This document shows, one piece after another, positions 18,763-27,103 of a DNA stretch of 64,000 nucleotides. Under the pieces are notes generated by a model. It was not told where the DNA came from. It saw only the letters and a list, made by a program, of their open reading frames with translations, and did not search any database. Positions within the stretch are counted from its first letter, which is position 1; every line of letters starts with the position of its first letter. Both the position numbers and the translations under genes were made by a program. This DNA comes from Acidobacteriota bacterium. GTDB taxonomy: Bacteria > Acidobacteriota > Thermoanaerobaculia > Gp7-AA8. The stretch covers positions 83,261-147,260 of the forward strand of contig JAFATB010000020.1 of the NCBI GenBank assembly GCA_019244185.1. Direction: 5' to 3'.

Positions 18763-19257
18763 ATGACCCGCTGGTTGACCCTTTCCGCGCTCCTCCTCCT
18801 CTCGCTCGCCGCCTCCGCACAGACCCGCATCGACCTCGGCGTTTCGCTCGGACAGCAGCCGTACTCCAACACCATTCTCGATCCGCGCTACCTGCCGGGC
18901 GTCGACGTCACCGCGACACACAATCACCTCGTCGCGCAACTCGCCATCGAATATGCCGACATCTCGGATGTCGACGGCCATCTCTACGCGTTGCACGGCG
19001 ACGCGCTCTATCGCATCCCGTTCGCATCGACCTGGAGCTTCGCCATCGGCGGCGGCCCGTCTTACCTCTACAGCGGTGAGTCGGTCTCCGAGTTCACCGT
19101 CAACGGCGAAGCGGAGCTCGCATGGCAGCGCGATCGGTTCGGCGTGTTCGGCCGCGTCCGCGCGTACGACTATTCACTGACTGGATTTCGCGTGCGTGAA
19201 TCCGGACCGAACGGTCCCGCCGTCTATCTCGGCGCGCGCTGGACGCTGCAGCGCTGA
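18763..19257 (+). CDS. Small exported beta-barrel-like protein
   Basis: 164 residues with a signal peptide ending ASAQ. The mature part alternates hydrophobic and polar residues in short strands (LYRIPF, WSFAIGGGPSYLYSG, AVYLGARWTLQR) and ends in an aromatic/basic strand, the pattern of small outer-membrane barrels. No specific family recognised. Follows tatC by 31 nt; no TAT motif in its own signal. Confidence 0.6.
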   Translation: MTRWLTLSALLLLSLAASAQTRIDLGVSLGQQPYSNTILDPRYLPGVDVTATHNHLVAQLAIEYADISDVDGHLYALHGDALYRIPFASTWSFAIGGGPSYLYSGESVSEFTVNGEAELAWQRDRFGVFGRVRAYDYSLTGFRVRESGPNGPAVYLGARWTLQR

Positions 19258-19266
19258 GCGCGCGCG

Positions 19267-19482
19267 TCAGCGCTCGACTTCGAACTCCGACGCCGTCTGC
19301 GCCAGCGCCTCGTTGAAGATGATGACCGTCTCGGCGATCGGAAACAGCACGGTGTGATTGCGCTGCTGCACTTCGAGCACGACTTCGTAGAAGCCGAGGT
19401 CGTTGATGGCGATGAGCGTGCCGGGCTTTCCCTTGATCTCCAGCGTGCGGTTGAAGATCGAGATCTTGGACGGTATCTCCAT
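19267..19482 (-). CDS. Conserved small protein, unknown
   Basis: 71 residues from ATG at 19482. No signal or membrane segment. It has short beta-rich stretches (IEIPSK-like start, TLIAINDLGFYEVVLEV, HTVLFPIAETVIIFNEAL). I do not recognise a family. It is convergent with the 18763 gene and lies just beyond the terminator of the foldase gene. Confidence 0.55.
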   Translation of the reverse strand: MEIPSKISIFNRTLEIKGKPGTLIAINDLGFYEVVLEVQQRNHTVLFPIAETVIIFNEALAQTASEFEVER

Positions 19483-19504
19483 GCGCGCGAACGATAGCAC
19501 GACA

Positions 19505-19535
19505 CAAAAAAAGGGCGGACCGAACTCCGCCCTTT
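19505..19535 (-). terminator. Rho-independent terminator of the PpiC-type gene
   Basis: Stem AAAGGGCGGA / TCCGCCCTTT with a 6-nt loop. On the minus strand it is followed by a run of seven or more U residues, 26 nt after the stop of the isomerase gene. A clear intrinsic terminator. Confidence 0.85.
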
Positions 19536-19560
19536 CGTTTCGTTGCGATGTGCTCGCGCG

Positions 19561-20523
19561 TTACTGCTTCTTCGTCGCGCCGGCGTTCGGCGTCGCGGGC
19601 GGCTGCGCGGTGGCCTGCGGCGCGGCGGGCGCACCGAAGTAGCTGTCGTTGAAGGTCGGCTTGGCGTTGGTCTTCATCGTGTCGAGCGCGGCCTGGACGC
19701 GCGCCTGGCGCTCGGTCTTCTCGATGGTGGCCTTGACCTGCTCGAACGGCGTGTAGCTGTGGTCCTGCACCTGGATGATGTGGTAGCCGAACTGCGTGCG
19801 CACGACCGGCGTGATGTCGCCGGGCTTCGCGTCGAACGCGGCCTTCTCGAACTCGGGGACCATCTGGCCGCGGCCGAACTCGCCGAGGTCGCCGCCGTTG
19901 CTGCCGGAGCCGGTGTCGTCCGACTCCTTCTTGGCGAGGTCTTCGAACTTCGCGGTGCCGGCGACGAGCTGCTTGCGGAGATCTTCCGCCTTCGCCTTGG
20001 CCTGTTCGTCGGTGAGCTCCGGCTTGCCGGACTGCGCGGCCGGGCTGCCCTTGAACGCGATGAGGATGTGGCGCGCCTTGACCTGCTCGTACTGCGACTT
20101 GTTCGCGTCGTACTTCGCCTTGAGGTCGGCGTCGGTGAGGTTGATGTTCTTCTCGATCTTCTGCAGCTGCGCGTTGGCGACGAGGTTCTCGCGCATCAGG
20201 TTGAGCTGCTGGATGACCTCGGGATCCTTATCGAGACCGTTCTTGAGGCCTTCCGAGGCGAGCATCTTCATGCGCAGGTAATCCTCGGCGAACTGCTTCT
20301 TGCCGGGGCCCTGGGCGTACTGCTGATACTCGGCCGGGAGCGTCTTGAGAGCGTTCTCGAATTCCGACTGCCGGATCGTCACGTCGCCCGCGGCGATGAT
20401 GATCGGGTCGGTCGCGGCGGTGGCCGCCTGCTGCTGGGCCGGCGCCGGCGTGGCCGGCTGCTGGGCGAATCCGATCGAGGCCACGAACGCGGTCGCGATC
20501 ACGGTGGAAATGGTCTTTTTCAC
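19561..20523 (-). CDS. Periplasmic peptidyl-prolyl cis-trans isomerase, PpiC/parvulin type
   Basis: 320 residues from GTG at 20523, with a strong SD (AAGGAGAT) 7 nt upstream. Signal peptide ending GFAQ. Residues 40-140 form the SurA/PrsA-like helical chaperone part. Residues about 160-265 form the parvulin domain (VKARHILIAFKG, GGDLGEFGRGQMVPEFEKAAF, TQFGYHIIQV). The C-terminal tail is Ala/Pro/Gln-rich. Likely helps fold secreted and outer-membrane proteins. Confidence 0.92.
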   Translation of the reverse strand: MKKTISTVIATAFVASIGFAQQPATPAPAQQQAATAATDPIIIAAGDVTIRQSEFENALKTLPAEYQQYAQGPGKKQFAEDYLRMKMLASEGLKNGLDKDPEVIQQLNLMRENLVANAQLQKIEKNINLTDADLKAKYDANKSQYEQVKARHILIAFKGSPAAQSGKPELTDEQAKAKAEDLRKQLVAGTAKFEDLAKKESDDTGSGSNGGDLGEFGRGQMVPEFEKAAFDAKPGDITPVVRTQFGYHIIQVQDHSYTPFEQVKATIEKTERQARVQAALDTMKTNAKPTFNDSYFGAPAAPQATAQPPATPNAGATKKQ

Positions 20524-20618
20524 GAGATCTCCTTCTTGCGGTCTTTCGGGACCGCGAAGAGGAACGGGCCGAACCGCGGCGAGATTCCCCGCGGCGGACA
20601 CGGCATTTGCCTCGCGCG

Positions 20619-21830
20619 CTACAGCTTGCGCAGGGCCGCGTCCATGCGCGCGACGCCCTCGCGGATGCGCTCCATCGACGTCGCGTAGCTGATGCGGATG
20701 TAGTCGTCCGCGCCGAACGCGCCGCCGGGCACGACCGCGACGCGCGCCTCGTCGAGCAGATAGCTCGCAACGGACTGCGAGTCGGTGATCCCGCGCTTGC
20801 CGAAATACGCGCTCACATCCGGAAAGATGTAGAACGCGCCATCCGGATCGGTGCAGCAGATGCCGGGAATGCCGTTGATCGCGGGAACGAGCCACGCACG
20901 GCGGTCGCGATACGCGTCGTACATCCGCTGCACGTCTTCGTTCGCGCCGTCGAGCGCCGCGAGCGCGGCCATCTGCGTGATCGTGCTCGGGTTCGACGTG
21001 GAGTGGCTCTGGATCTTGCCGAGCGCGGTGACGATGTCGGGATGCGCGACGGCGTAGCCGAGGCGCCAGCCGGTCATCGCGAACGTCTTCGACATCGAGT
21101 TCACGACCGCAATCGTCTCGGGATACTGCTCGAACCAGCGCATCGCCGACGCGTGCTCGTGGCCGCCGTAGACGAAGAGCTCGTAGGTCTCGTCGAAGAC
21201 GAGGAACGCGTCGCGCGCGACGCACCACTCGACGATGCGTGCGAGCTCCGACTCGCGGATGACGGCGCCGGTGGGATTGCACGGCGAGTTGAGGATCACG
21301 CCGCGCGTGCGGCTCGTGGCGACGGCCTCGATGTCCTGCAGGCGCGGGCGGAACCCTTCCGCCGGATCGGCCGGCGCGAAGACGGGCGTGCCGCCCGCGA
21401 ACGAAACCTGGTCGGGAAAGCTGACCCAGTACGGCGACGGGATGATGACCTCGTCGCCGGGACGCACGAGCGCGAGCGCGAGATTGAACAGCTCCTGCTT
21501 GCCGCCGTTGCCGGCGATGACGTGCTCCGCGCCGAGCGACGTGCCGTAGCGCCGGTTGTAGCGCCGCGCGATCGCCTCGCGGAGTGACTTGAGCCCGCTC
21601 GCGTTCGTGTACTTCGTGAGCCCTTCATCGATGGCGCGCTTCCCCGCCGCGGCGATCGACGACGGCGTCCCGAAGTCGGGCTCGCCGGCGCCGAAATCGA
21701 CGACGTCGACGCCTTCGGCGATGCGCGCGGTGGCGCGGTTGAGCACCGCCAGCGTCGGCGACTCCTGCATCGCCGTCACGCGCTCCGAAAAGCGGATCGC
21801 CGGACGCGTCGTCGGGGTGGTGGTGGTCAT
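20619..21830 (-). CDS. Pyridoxal-phosphate aminotransferase class I/II, aspartate type
   Basis: 403 residues from ATG at 21830 (a longer reading to 21956 enters the next gene). Fold-type I aminotransferase: VDFGAGEPDFGTP near the N-terminus, NSPCNPTGAVI, and the PLP lysine in NSMSKTFAMTGWRLGY; the C-terminal arginine region is present. These features fit AspC-like subgroup I-gamma enzymes. The substrate is not certain; aspartate/2-oxoglutarate is the default. Transcribed away from the foldase by 95 nt. Confidence 0.9.
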   Translation of the reverse strand: MTTTTPTTRPAIRFSERVTAMQESPTLAVLNRATARIAEGVDVVDFGAGEPDFGTPSSIAAAGKRAIDEGLTKYTNASGLKSLREAIARRYNRRYGTSLGAEHVIAGNGGKQELFNLALALVRPGDEVIIPSPYWVSFPDQVSFAGGTPVFAPADPAEGFRPRLQDIEAVATSRTRGVILNSPCNPTGAVIRESELARIVEWCVARDAFLVFDETYELFVYGGHEHASAMRWFEQYPETIAVVNSMSKTFAMTGWRLGYAVAHPDIVTALGKIQSHSTSNPSTITQMAALAALDGANEDVQRMYDAYRDRRAWLVPAINGIPGICCTDPDGAFYIFPDVSAYFGKRGITDSQSVASYLLDEARVAVVPGGAFGADDYIRISYATSMERIREGVARMDAALRKL

Positions 21831-21864
21831 GATCGCAACCGACGTTGTATCACTCCGCGCGCGT

Positions 21865-23049
21865 TCACGCGAAACGGCGGTCGAGCGTACGCCGCAAACC
21901 CGTCCACGCCGCCGGCGCCTGCCGCGCCGCGAGGAGCCGCACGCCCTCGAACGCACACCACCCCGCGTACACCCACATCATCTCCACGCGGATCGACGGC
22001 ACGCAGAACTGCACGAGCCAGAACACGAAGAGGATCAGCGCCTCGTACATCACCAGCTCGAGATTCAGCAGCAGCAGGAAGCCGAGCAGCGACTGCAGGA
22101 TCGTCAAGAGGATCTCGTGGCGCTGGAACTCGTCGAAGACCAATGGCTTGATCTCGCCGGCGCTGATGACGAACAGCACCGGGATCATCGCCGAGAGGAT
22201 GCTCCACTGGTTGATGTTCGACGAGACCATGTTCATCAGCGCGATCGGCGCGGCGGTGATGCGGCGCGCCCAGTTGAACGCGCTGAGCTTCTCCGGAAAC
22301 TCGGAGAGGAACGGCGCGACCCACTGCACGAACACGAACGTCGGCACGCCCATCGACGTGGCGATGGCGAGCATCGACTCGAGGAACGGATGCGCGGCGA
22401 AAAAGAGGATCGCGCCGCCGATGAGAAAGAGCCCGGCGATCGAGAAGTTGCGCGCACGCGGCGAGAGGCTGAGGATCTTGCGCGGGATGTAGTCGAGGTC
22501 CTCGAGCGCTTCTTCCTCTTCCTCGCGCGGCGGGATCTTCCAGAGCACGAAGAGGTACGCGAAGTAGAAGAAGCTGAGCGGGAAGGCGTCCCACAGCGAG
22601 AGCGTCCCTTTCCACCAGATGAAGAAGAAGTAGAGGATCGGCAGCAGCAGTCCGAAGATCTCGACGGAATGCTCGTCCTCGAGCTGCAGCTTGACGAAGC
22701 CGCGCGTCTGCTTCCAGCCGAACGCCGCGGCGACGAAGTAGATCATCGGCCAGCCGAGGCCGACGAGGAGGCGCAGACTCCCGGTGAAGTTCGCGATGGC
22801 GAGATGCGTCTGCGACGGATCCTTGCCCGCGTTCCACGCGATGACCGCTTCGACCGCGAACTCGGGGAGCGTCTGCAGCCACGCCAGAATCGCGAGCGCC
22901 AACCCTTGCGAGATCAGGAACTGCGCGGCCTCCGCGCCCCACGCGATGACGAACGCGGAGAGCAGAATGCTGGGGAACGTCCAGAGCGCCGAAAGCGGTG
23001 ACGCTTTCGCGGACGTCGCAATCCCGGTCTTGATCAGCTTCAGTATCAT
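21865..23049 (-). CDS. CaCA-type cation exchanger-like membrane protein
   Basis: 394 residues from the ATG at 23049; an in-frame ATG at 23061 overlaps the -10 box. About ten transmembrane helices in two halves, each with a repeat like the alpha repeats of Na+/Ca2+ exchangers. The first half reads LAWLQTLPEFAVEAVIAW with ANFTGSLRLLVG; the second reads VQWVAPFLSEFPEKLSAF with MNMVSSNINQWS. The Pro-Glu pairs and Asn positions match the ion-binding centre. A Glu-rich cytosolic loop separates the halves. The ion specificity is unknown. Confidence 0.75.
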   Translation of the reverse strand: MILKLIKTGIATSAKASPLSALWTFPSILLSAFVIAWGAEAAQFLISQGLALAILAWLQTLPEFAVEAVIAWNAGKDPSQTHLAIANFTGSLRLLVGLGWPMIYFVAAAFGWKQTRGFVKLQLEDEHSVEIFGLLLPILYFFFIWWKGTLSLWDAFPLSFFYFAYLFVLWKIPPREEEEEALEDLDYIPRKILSLSPRARNFSIAGLFLIGGAILFFAAHPFLESMLAIATSMGVPTFVFVQWVAPFLSEFPEKLSAFNWARRITAAPIALMNMVSSNINQWSILSAMIPVLFVISAGEIKPLVFDEFQRHEILLTILQSLLGFLLLLNLELVMYEALILFVFWLVQFCVPSIRVEMMWVYAGWCAFEGVRLLAARQAPAAWTGLRRTLDRRFA

Positions 23050-23059
23050 CGGCGCGCGC

Positions 23060-23069
23060 ATTCTATTGT
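23060..23069. promoter_or_regulatory. Bidirectional promoter core (overlapping -10 boxes)
   Basis: ATTCTATTGT. On the plus strand TATTGT (23064-23069) is 9 nt before the ATG at 23079. On the minus strand TAGAAT (23065-23060) is 10 nt before the ATG at 23049. The two hexamers share the central TA. Neither gene has an SD. Confidence 0.6.
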
Positions 23070-23078
23070 GCGGATCGC

Positions 23079-23762
23079 ATGATCACCAGCCGCCACAACC
23101 CGCGTTTCAAACGCATTCGCGATGCCATCCGCGAGCACGCGGACGAGATCGTGCTCGAAGGTCCGAAGGCGGTTGCGGACGCGGTCGCCAGCGGCTGGAA
23201 GCCGATCGAGATCGTCGAGCGCGACGTCGACGTGTCGTCGGAGCTCTTCGATCTGCTCGCCGACACGAAGTCGCCGCAGCACACGATCGGCCTCTTCGAG
23301 CGTCCCCGCGCGCACGCGACCGCGATCCTCGCGCGGCGCGCGACCGTGATCGTCGCGCTCGATGCGGTGCAGGATCCCGGCAACGTCGGCACGATCGTGC
23401 GCCTCGCCGCCGCCTTCGACGCCGCGGGCGTGCTGCTCCTCCCCGGCTGCGCCGATGCGTTCGGACCGAAAGCGATCCGCGCATCGGTCGGCGCGATCCT
23501 CAATGTGCCGGTCGCCGCCGTGACCGCGCGCGAGCTGCTCGACTGCGGCCTGACGCTGTACGCGGCGGACGCCGGCGGCGCGTGCGTCGATCCGCCGTCG
23601 CGCGACGCGGTCTTCGTCTTCGGCAACGAAGGCGCGGGCGTCTCCGACGAGCTCGCGCGCGCGGCGCAGCCGATCGCGATTCCGATGTCGGCGCGCGTGG
23701 AGTCGCTCAACGTGGCGTCGAGCGCGGCGATCCTGTTGTCGCGGAGTTTCTCGCTGCGGTGA
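23079..23762 (+). CDS. RNA 2'-O-methyltransferase, SpoU/TrmH family
   Basis: 227 residues. N-terminal substrate-binding domain opens with ITSRHNPRFKRIRDA. The SPOUT knot domain has the three signature motifs: DAVQDPGNVGTIVRLAAAF, FVFGNEGAGVS and SLNVASSAAILL. Likely methylates a 23S rRNA or tRNA ribose; the target is not deducible. Length is typical. Confidence 0.93.
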   Translation: MITSRHNPRFKRIRDAIREHADEIVLEGPKAVADAVASGWKPIEIVERDVDVSSELFDLLADTKSPQHTIGLFERPRAHATAILARRATVIVALDAVQDPGNVGTIVRLAAAFDAAGVLLLPGCADAFGPKAIRASVGAILNVPVAAVTARELLDCGLTLYAADAGGACVDPPSRDAVFVFGNEGAGVSDELARAAQPIAIPMSARVESLNVASSAAILLSRSFSLR

Positions 23763-23773
23763 GCGGCGCGCGG

Positions 23774-23944
23774 TCAGCCGCGCGCGGGAATGCGGATGCC
23801 GAGGCGTTCGAGCGACGCGCGCGTGACCGGCACGAGGCGCCCGCCGACGCGCACGAGGTACTCCGGCTGCGCCGGTTCGCGCCGATCGGTGTCGGATTTG
23901 GCCGCGTCGGGGCGGTCGGGGCGAATGGCGAGCACAACTTGCAT
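23774..23944 (-). CDS. Possible small protein, unknown
   Basis: 56 residues from ATG at 23944, with GGAGG directly before it (an internal GTG 9 nt later has better SD spacing). The C-terminal half, EYLVRVGGRLVPVTRASLERLGI, has a natural composition. The rest of this open frame further upstream is a shadow of the histidine kinase. No family recognised. Confidence 0.35.
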   Translation of the reverse strand: MQVVLAIRPDRPDAAKSDTDRREPAQPEYLVRVGGRLVPVTRASLERLGIRIPARG

Positions 23945-24013
23945 CCTCCGAGGAGAGTCGGCAGCGAGAAAATCCCTACCCTCCTTCGTGTGAACTCCCG
24001 CGAAAGGCTTCCG

Positions 24014-24019
24014 TAGAAT
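24014..24019 (+). promoter_or_regulatory. -10 hexamer TAGAAT for the histidine kinase
   Basis: TAGAAT is 12 nt before the ATG at 24032, without an SD. Confidence 0.5.
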
Positions 24020-24031
24020 GCTCGCATCCGC

Positions 24032-25444
24032 ATGCCGCCGTCGCTTCCCGACAACTTCCTCGAGCTGATGCACGATCCGGCGATCGTGTTCGAGCCGGAG
24101 CAAGAGATCGTGCTGGACGTGAACGCGCGCGCGTGCGACGTTTACGGCCGCGCGCGGAACGAGTTCATCGGCCTCTCGCTGCGGCAGATCTCGCACGATC
24201 CCGACACCGGCATGCGGCGCATCGAGGAGACGCTGGCGCAGCCGTCCGCGAGCGCGTTCCGCACCGTGCAGTTCCGCCGCGACGGACGCGAGCTCGTCAT
24301 CGCCGTGCGCGCGACGCCGATCGACTATCAGGGACGCACGGCCATTCTCTCGATCAATCGCGAGGTCGAGCACGACGCCGGCAGTGATGCGATCGTGCAG
24401 GTCGACGACCGCGTCGCGGACTGGCAGTTCACGCTCGACTCGCTCCCCGCGGCCGTGCTGCATCTCGACGACGACAGACGGATCCTGCACGCGAATCGCC
24501 GCGCGCGAGAGATCGCCGGCATCCACGATGCCGCGACCTTGATCGGCCGCGTTCTCGAAGACGCGGGCGACGGCGAGCCGTGGTCGGGCGCGGCGCGGCT
24601 CCTGCGCCTCGCGCGCGAGAACGACGTCTCGATGACCGGCAAGGTCGACGACGAGTCGCACCGCTCGTGGAGCGTGTCGGCGACGCCCGCGCCGCGCGGC
24701 AGCCGCATGCGCAGCGTGGTCGTGCTCAGCGACATCACGGCCATCGCCGATCTCGAGGCGGAGATGCACCGCGTCGAGGCGATGGCGGAATTCGGCCAGG
24801 TCGTGGCCGGCGTCGCGCACGAAGTCCGCACGCCGCTCTTCGCGCTGGCGACGACGCTCGAAGTGCTGCAAGGCTCGATCGGCGCGGGCGACGAACGCGC
24901 GCGGCTCCGCTTCGAGATGATGCGCGCGCAGATCATGCGCCTCAACGCGCTGATGCACGACCTGCTCGAGTACGGCAAAGCGCCCGCGCTCGACGTCGCG
25001 CCGCAGACGCTGACGCACTCGATCGCCGATGCGCTGCAGTTGAATGCCGAAGCCGCGCGCACGCGCGGCGTCACGTTGCGCAACGAGTTCCCCGCCGCCG
25101 CGCCGCTCGTGCTCATCGACGCGTCGCGCATGATCACGGCCCTGCGCAACGTCATCGAGAACGCGTTGCAGCACGCGCCGGCGCAATCGGAAGTCGTCGT
25201 ACGCGGCGGCACGAACGCCGCTCAGGATCGCGTGCTCTGCGTCATCGAAGACGCGGGCGCGGGCTTCCGCGCGCAGGACCTGCCGTCGGTGATGGAGCCG
25301 TTCTTCACGCGCCGCTCCGGCGGCACGGGACTCGGCCTCGCCATCGTGCACCGCATCGTCGAGCTGCACGGCGGCAGCGTGACCGCGGAGAATCGCGCCG
25401 AAGGCGGCGCGCGCATCACCATCGAGTTGCCGCGCGCGAGCTGA
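24032..25444 (+). CDS. PAS-domain sensor histidine kinase (soluble)
   Basis: 470 residues, no transmembrane helix. Two PAS-like domains (about residues 10-120 and 130-240) precede the HisKA dimerisation helix with VAGVAHEVRTPLFAL (phospho-acceptor His about residue 263). The ATPase domain has the N box LRNVIENALQHAP, G1 EDAGAGFR and G2 GGTGLGLAIVHRIVELHGGS, all intact. It converges on the single-domain response regulator at 25465, its likely partner. It could equally feed the NtrC-family regulator at 30603; the sequence does not decide. Confidence 0.93.
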   Translation: MPPSLPDNFLELMHDPAIVFEPEQEIVLDVNARACDVYGRARNEFIGLSLRQISHDPDTGMRRIEETLAQPSASAFRTVQFRRDGRELVIAVRATPIDYQGRTAILSINREVEHDAGSDAIVQVDDRVADWQFTLDSLPAAVLHLDDDRRILHANRRAREIAGIHDAATLIGRVLEDAGDGEPWSGAARLLRLARENDVSMTGKVDDESHRSWSVSATPAPRGSRMRSVVVLSDITAIADLEAEMHRVEAMAEFGQVVAGVAHEVRTPLFALATTLEVLQGSIGAGDERARLRFEMMRAQIMRLNALMHDLLEYGKAPALDVAPQTLTHSIADALQLNAEAARTRGVTLRNEFPAAAPLVLIDASRMITALRNVIENALQHAPAQSEVVVRGGTNAAQDRVLCVIEDAGAGFRAQDLPSVMEPFFTRRSGGTGLGLAIVHRIVELHGGSVTAENRAEGGARITIELPRAS

Positions 25445-25464
25445 GTCGCGGCGCGCGAGGTTCT

Positions 25465-25836
25465 TCAGCCGTTGGCGATCAACTGCGTGGCCACGGTCGC
25501 CACCTGCCAGATCGGCACGGTCTTCTGCAGGAACGCGTGCGCGCCGCGATGCATCGCCTCGCGCTCGATCTCGCTCGTGCCGTACGCCGTCAGCACGATC
25601 ACCTTCGCCGCGCCCCTCGCGCGGAGATAGCTCACAAGCTCGAGTCCCTCGGCGGCGCGGAACCCGGTGAGATGCACGTCGGTGATCACGGCGTCGTACT
25701 GCTTCGACGTCGCGAGCAGCTCCGCTTCTTCCGTGCGCCGCGCGCAGTCGACGTCCCAGCCCTGTTCGGTGAAGTAATCGTGCATCGCGAAAACGATCGA
25801 TTCGTCGTCGTCGACGATCAGTAGCCGTGCCGGCAT
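25465..25836 (-). CDS. Single-domain response regulator
   Basis: About 123 residues from ATG at 25836 with GGGAGA upstream; a longer reading to 25905 is possible. Receiver domain only: acidic pocket LIVDDDES, phospho-acceptor Asp in VITDVHLTG (Asp53), switch residues VLTAYGTS and Lys in FLQKT. There is no output domain, so it would act by protein contact, as CheY-like proteins do. It is the last gene of the minus-strand Roadblock/GTPase run and convergent with the kinase. Confidence 0.9.
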   Translation of the reverse strand: MPARLLIVDDDESIVFAMHDYFTEQGWDVDCARRTEEAELLATSKQYDAVITDVHLTGFRAAEGLELVSYLRARGAAKVIVLTAYGTSEIEREAMHRGAHAFLQKTVPIWQVATVATQLIANG

Positions 25837-25909
25837 GCGGATCTCCCTGGCCGCGGCTGACTTGCCGCGCTGCGACGTGCGTGACTGCGTTTCGGCGTTT
25901 TTCACAGGT

Positions 25910-26734
25910 TCACTCCAGCGCCCGGCGCGACAGATGCGCGACGATGAATGCCATTTCAGAACGGTCGTCGCCGAAGGCGACGTAGTACGCGCCGTCGTCG
26001 ATCCAGATGACGGTCGTGCGGCCGTCGGCGCGCGTCGACGCGACGAGCCGTCCGCCCGCGGCGCTGCAGCTCTGCATCGCGCGCTCCGCGGCGCGTCCGA
26101 TGGCCAGCATCTCCCGCGCGCTCAGATCGTCGGTGCCGACGAAGCCCACCGGCACGATCGAGTCGGCCGTTTCCGGCGCGCGCAGAAACGACAGCCCCAC
26201 CGCGTGACGATCGCGCAGCGCCGCGCGCAGCTCATCGCGCGCCGCCGCCGCAAGCGGTCCCCACCAGCCGTCGGCGGAGTGCGCGAGCAGCTCTGCGGAC
26301 GTGAACGTGAGGCTCGGGTCGTACTGCTCGATCTTCGCCGGACGCCACTGCGGCGCCGGTTGTCCGGCGAGCTGCAGCAGCGTCTCGGCGTTGTGCTGCA
26401 GGAGCGCGGTGCGCAGGACGTCGAACGAGACGATGCCGCGCTCGACGAGCGTCTCGCCGAACGGCGTCCCGCTCGCGCGGCAATCGCGAAAAATGAGCTG
26501 CAGCGAATGCTCGCTCAGCGTGCATGCGTGCCGCAGCCGATCCGTGAGACGCGTCGGCATCATCGACGAGGCGGCCCAGCACACGCGCCCCGATTGCACC
26601 AGCACGATGCCCTGCGATGCGCTGCCGAACGAGAGGCTTCCCGACTGCCCCGCATGCAGCTCGTCGATCGTCTCGAGGAGCACGCACAGGCGGTCGAAGC
26701 GATTCGTCTCGCGCACTTCCGGCGACGCGCTCAC
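25910..26734 (-). CDS. Uncharacterised protein with DUF4388/PATAN-like N-terminus
   Basis: 274 residues from GTG at 26734, which overlaps the stop of the upstream Roadblock gene (GTGA). Residues 25-130 (SLSFGSASQGIVLVQSGRVC, then FGETLVERGIVSFDVLRTAL) resemble the PATAN/DUF4388 signalling domain found with GTPases and response regulators. The C-terminal 130 residues (REMLAIGRAAERAMQ, TTVIWIDDGAYYVAFGDD) look like a degenerate Roadblock-type alpha/beta fold. Family assignment is tentative; placement in the operon supports a signalling role. Confidence 0.5.
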   Translation of the reverse strand: MSASPEVRETNRFDRLCVLLETIDELHAGQSGSLSFGSASQGIVLVQSGRVCWAASSMMPTRLTDRLRHACTLSEHSLQLIFRDCRASGTPFGETLVERGIVSFDVLRTALLQHNAETLLQLAGQPAPQWRPAKIEQYDPSLTFTSAELLAHSADGWWGPLAAAARDELRAALRDRHAVGLSFLRAPETADSIVPVGFVGTDDLSAREMLAIGRAAERAMQSCSAAGGRLVASTRADGRTTVIWIDDGAYYVAFGDDRSEMAFIVAHLSRRALE

Positions 26735-27099
26735 GCGTCCCCCTCCACGGCCGCGACTTCGCGGCGCATGACGGCCAGCAGCATGCCGAGGTTCGCGGTG
26801 TGCGCGCTGACGGCCGCGGCGACGATGCCGGGATGCTGCTTCAGCGCCTGACAGACATACGCGCGGCCGGCGGAAAGCATGATCACTTCCTGCGGATCGG
26901 CGTCGTCCGCGGAACGGAATGCACACGTCACGGCGCGCGTGTGCACGAAGAGCTCGCGCACGACGTCCGCCGCCGCATCCTCGGCGCCGCGCGACGCGAC
27001 CAGCGCGCCGTCGCGCACGTCGACCGCCATCGCCGCAATGCAGTCGGGCACTTCCGTTCGCAGCCGCGTCAGCAGATCGTCGATCACCGGGGTCCTCAT
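26731..27099 (-). CDS. Roadblock/LC7-type protein 1
   Basis: 122 residues. The pattern CIAAMAVDVRDGALVASRG, then a central helix, HTRAVTCAFRS, VIMLSAGRAYVCQAL and a closing HTANLGMLLAVMRR helix is that of Roadblock/LC7 domains, the usual dimeric partners or GAP-like regulators of small Ras-like GTPases. It lies 4 nt downstream of the GTPase gene and overlaps the next gene by 4 nt. Confidence 0.75.
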   Translation of the reverse strand: MRTPVIDDLLTRLRTEVPDCIAAMAVDVRDGALVASRGAEDAAADVVRELFVHTRAVTCAFRSADDADPQEVIMLSAGRAYVCQALKQHPGIVAAAVSAHTANLGMLLAVMRREVAAVEGDA

Positions 27100-27103
27100 T
27101 GCG

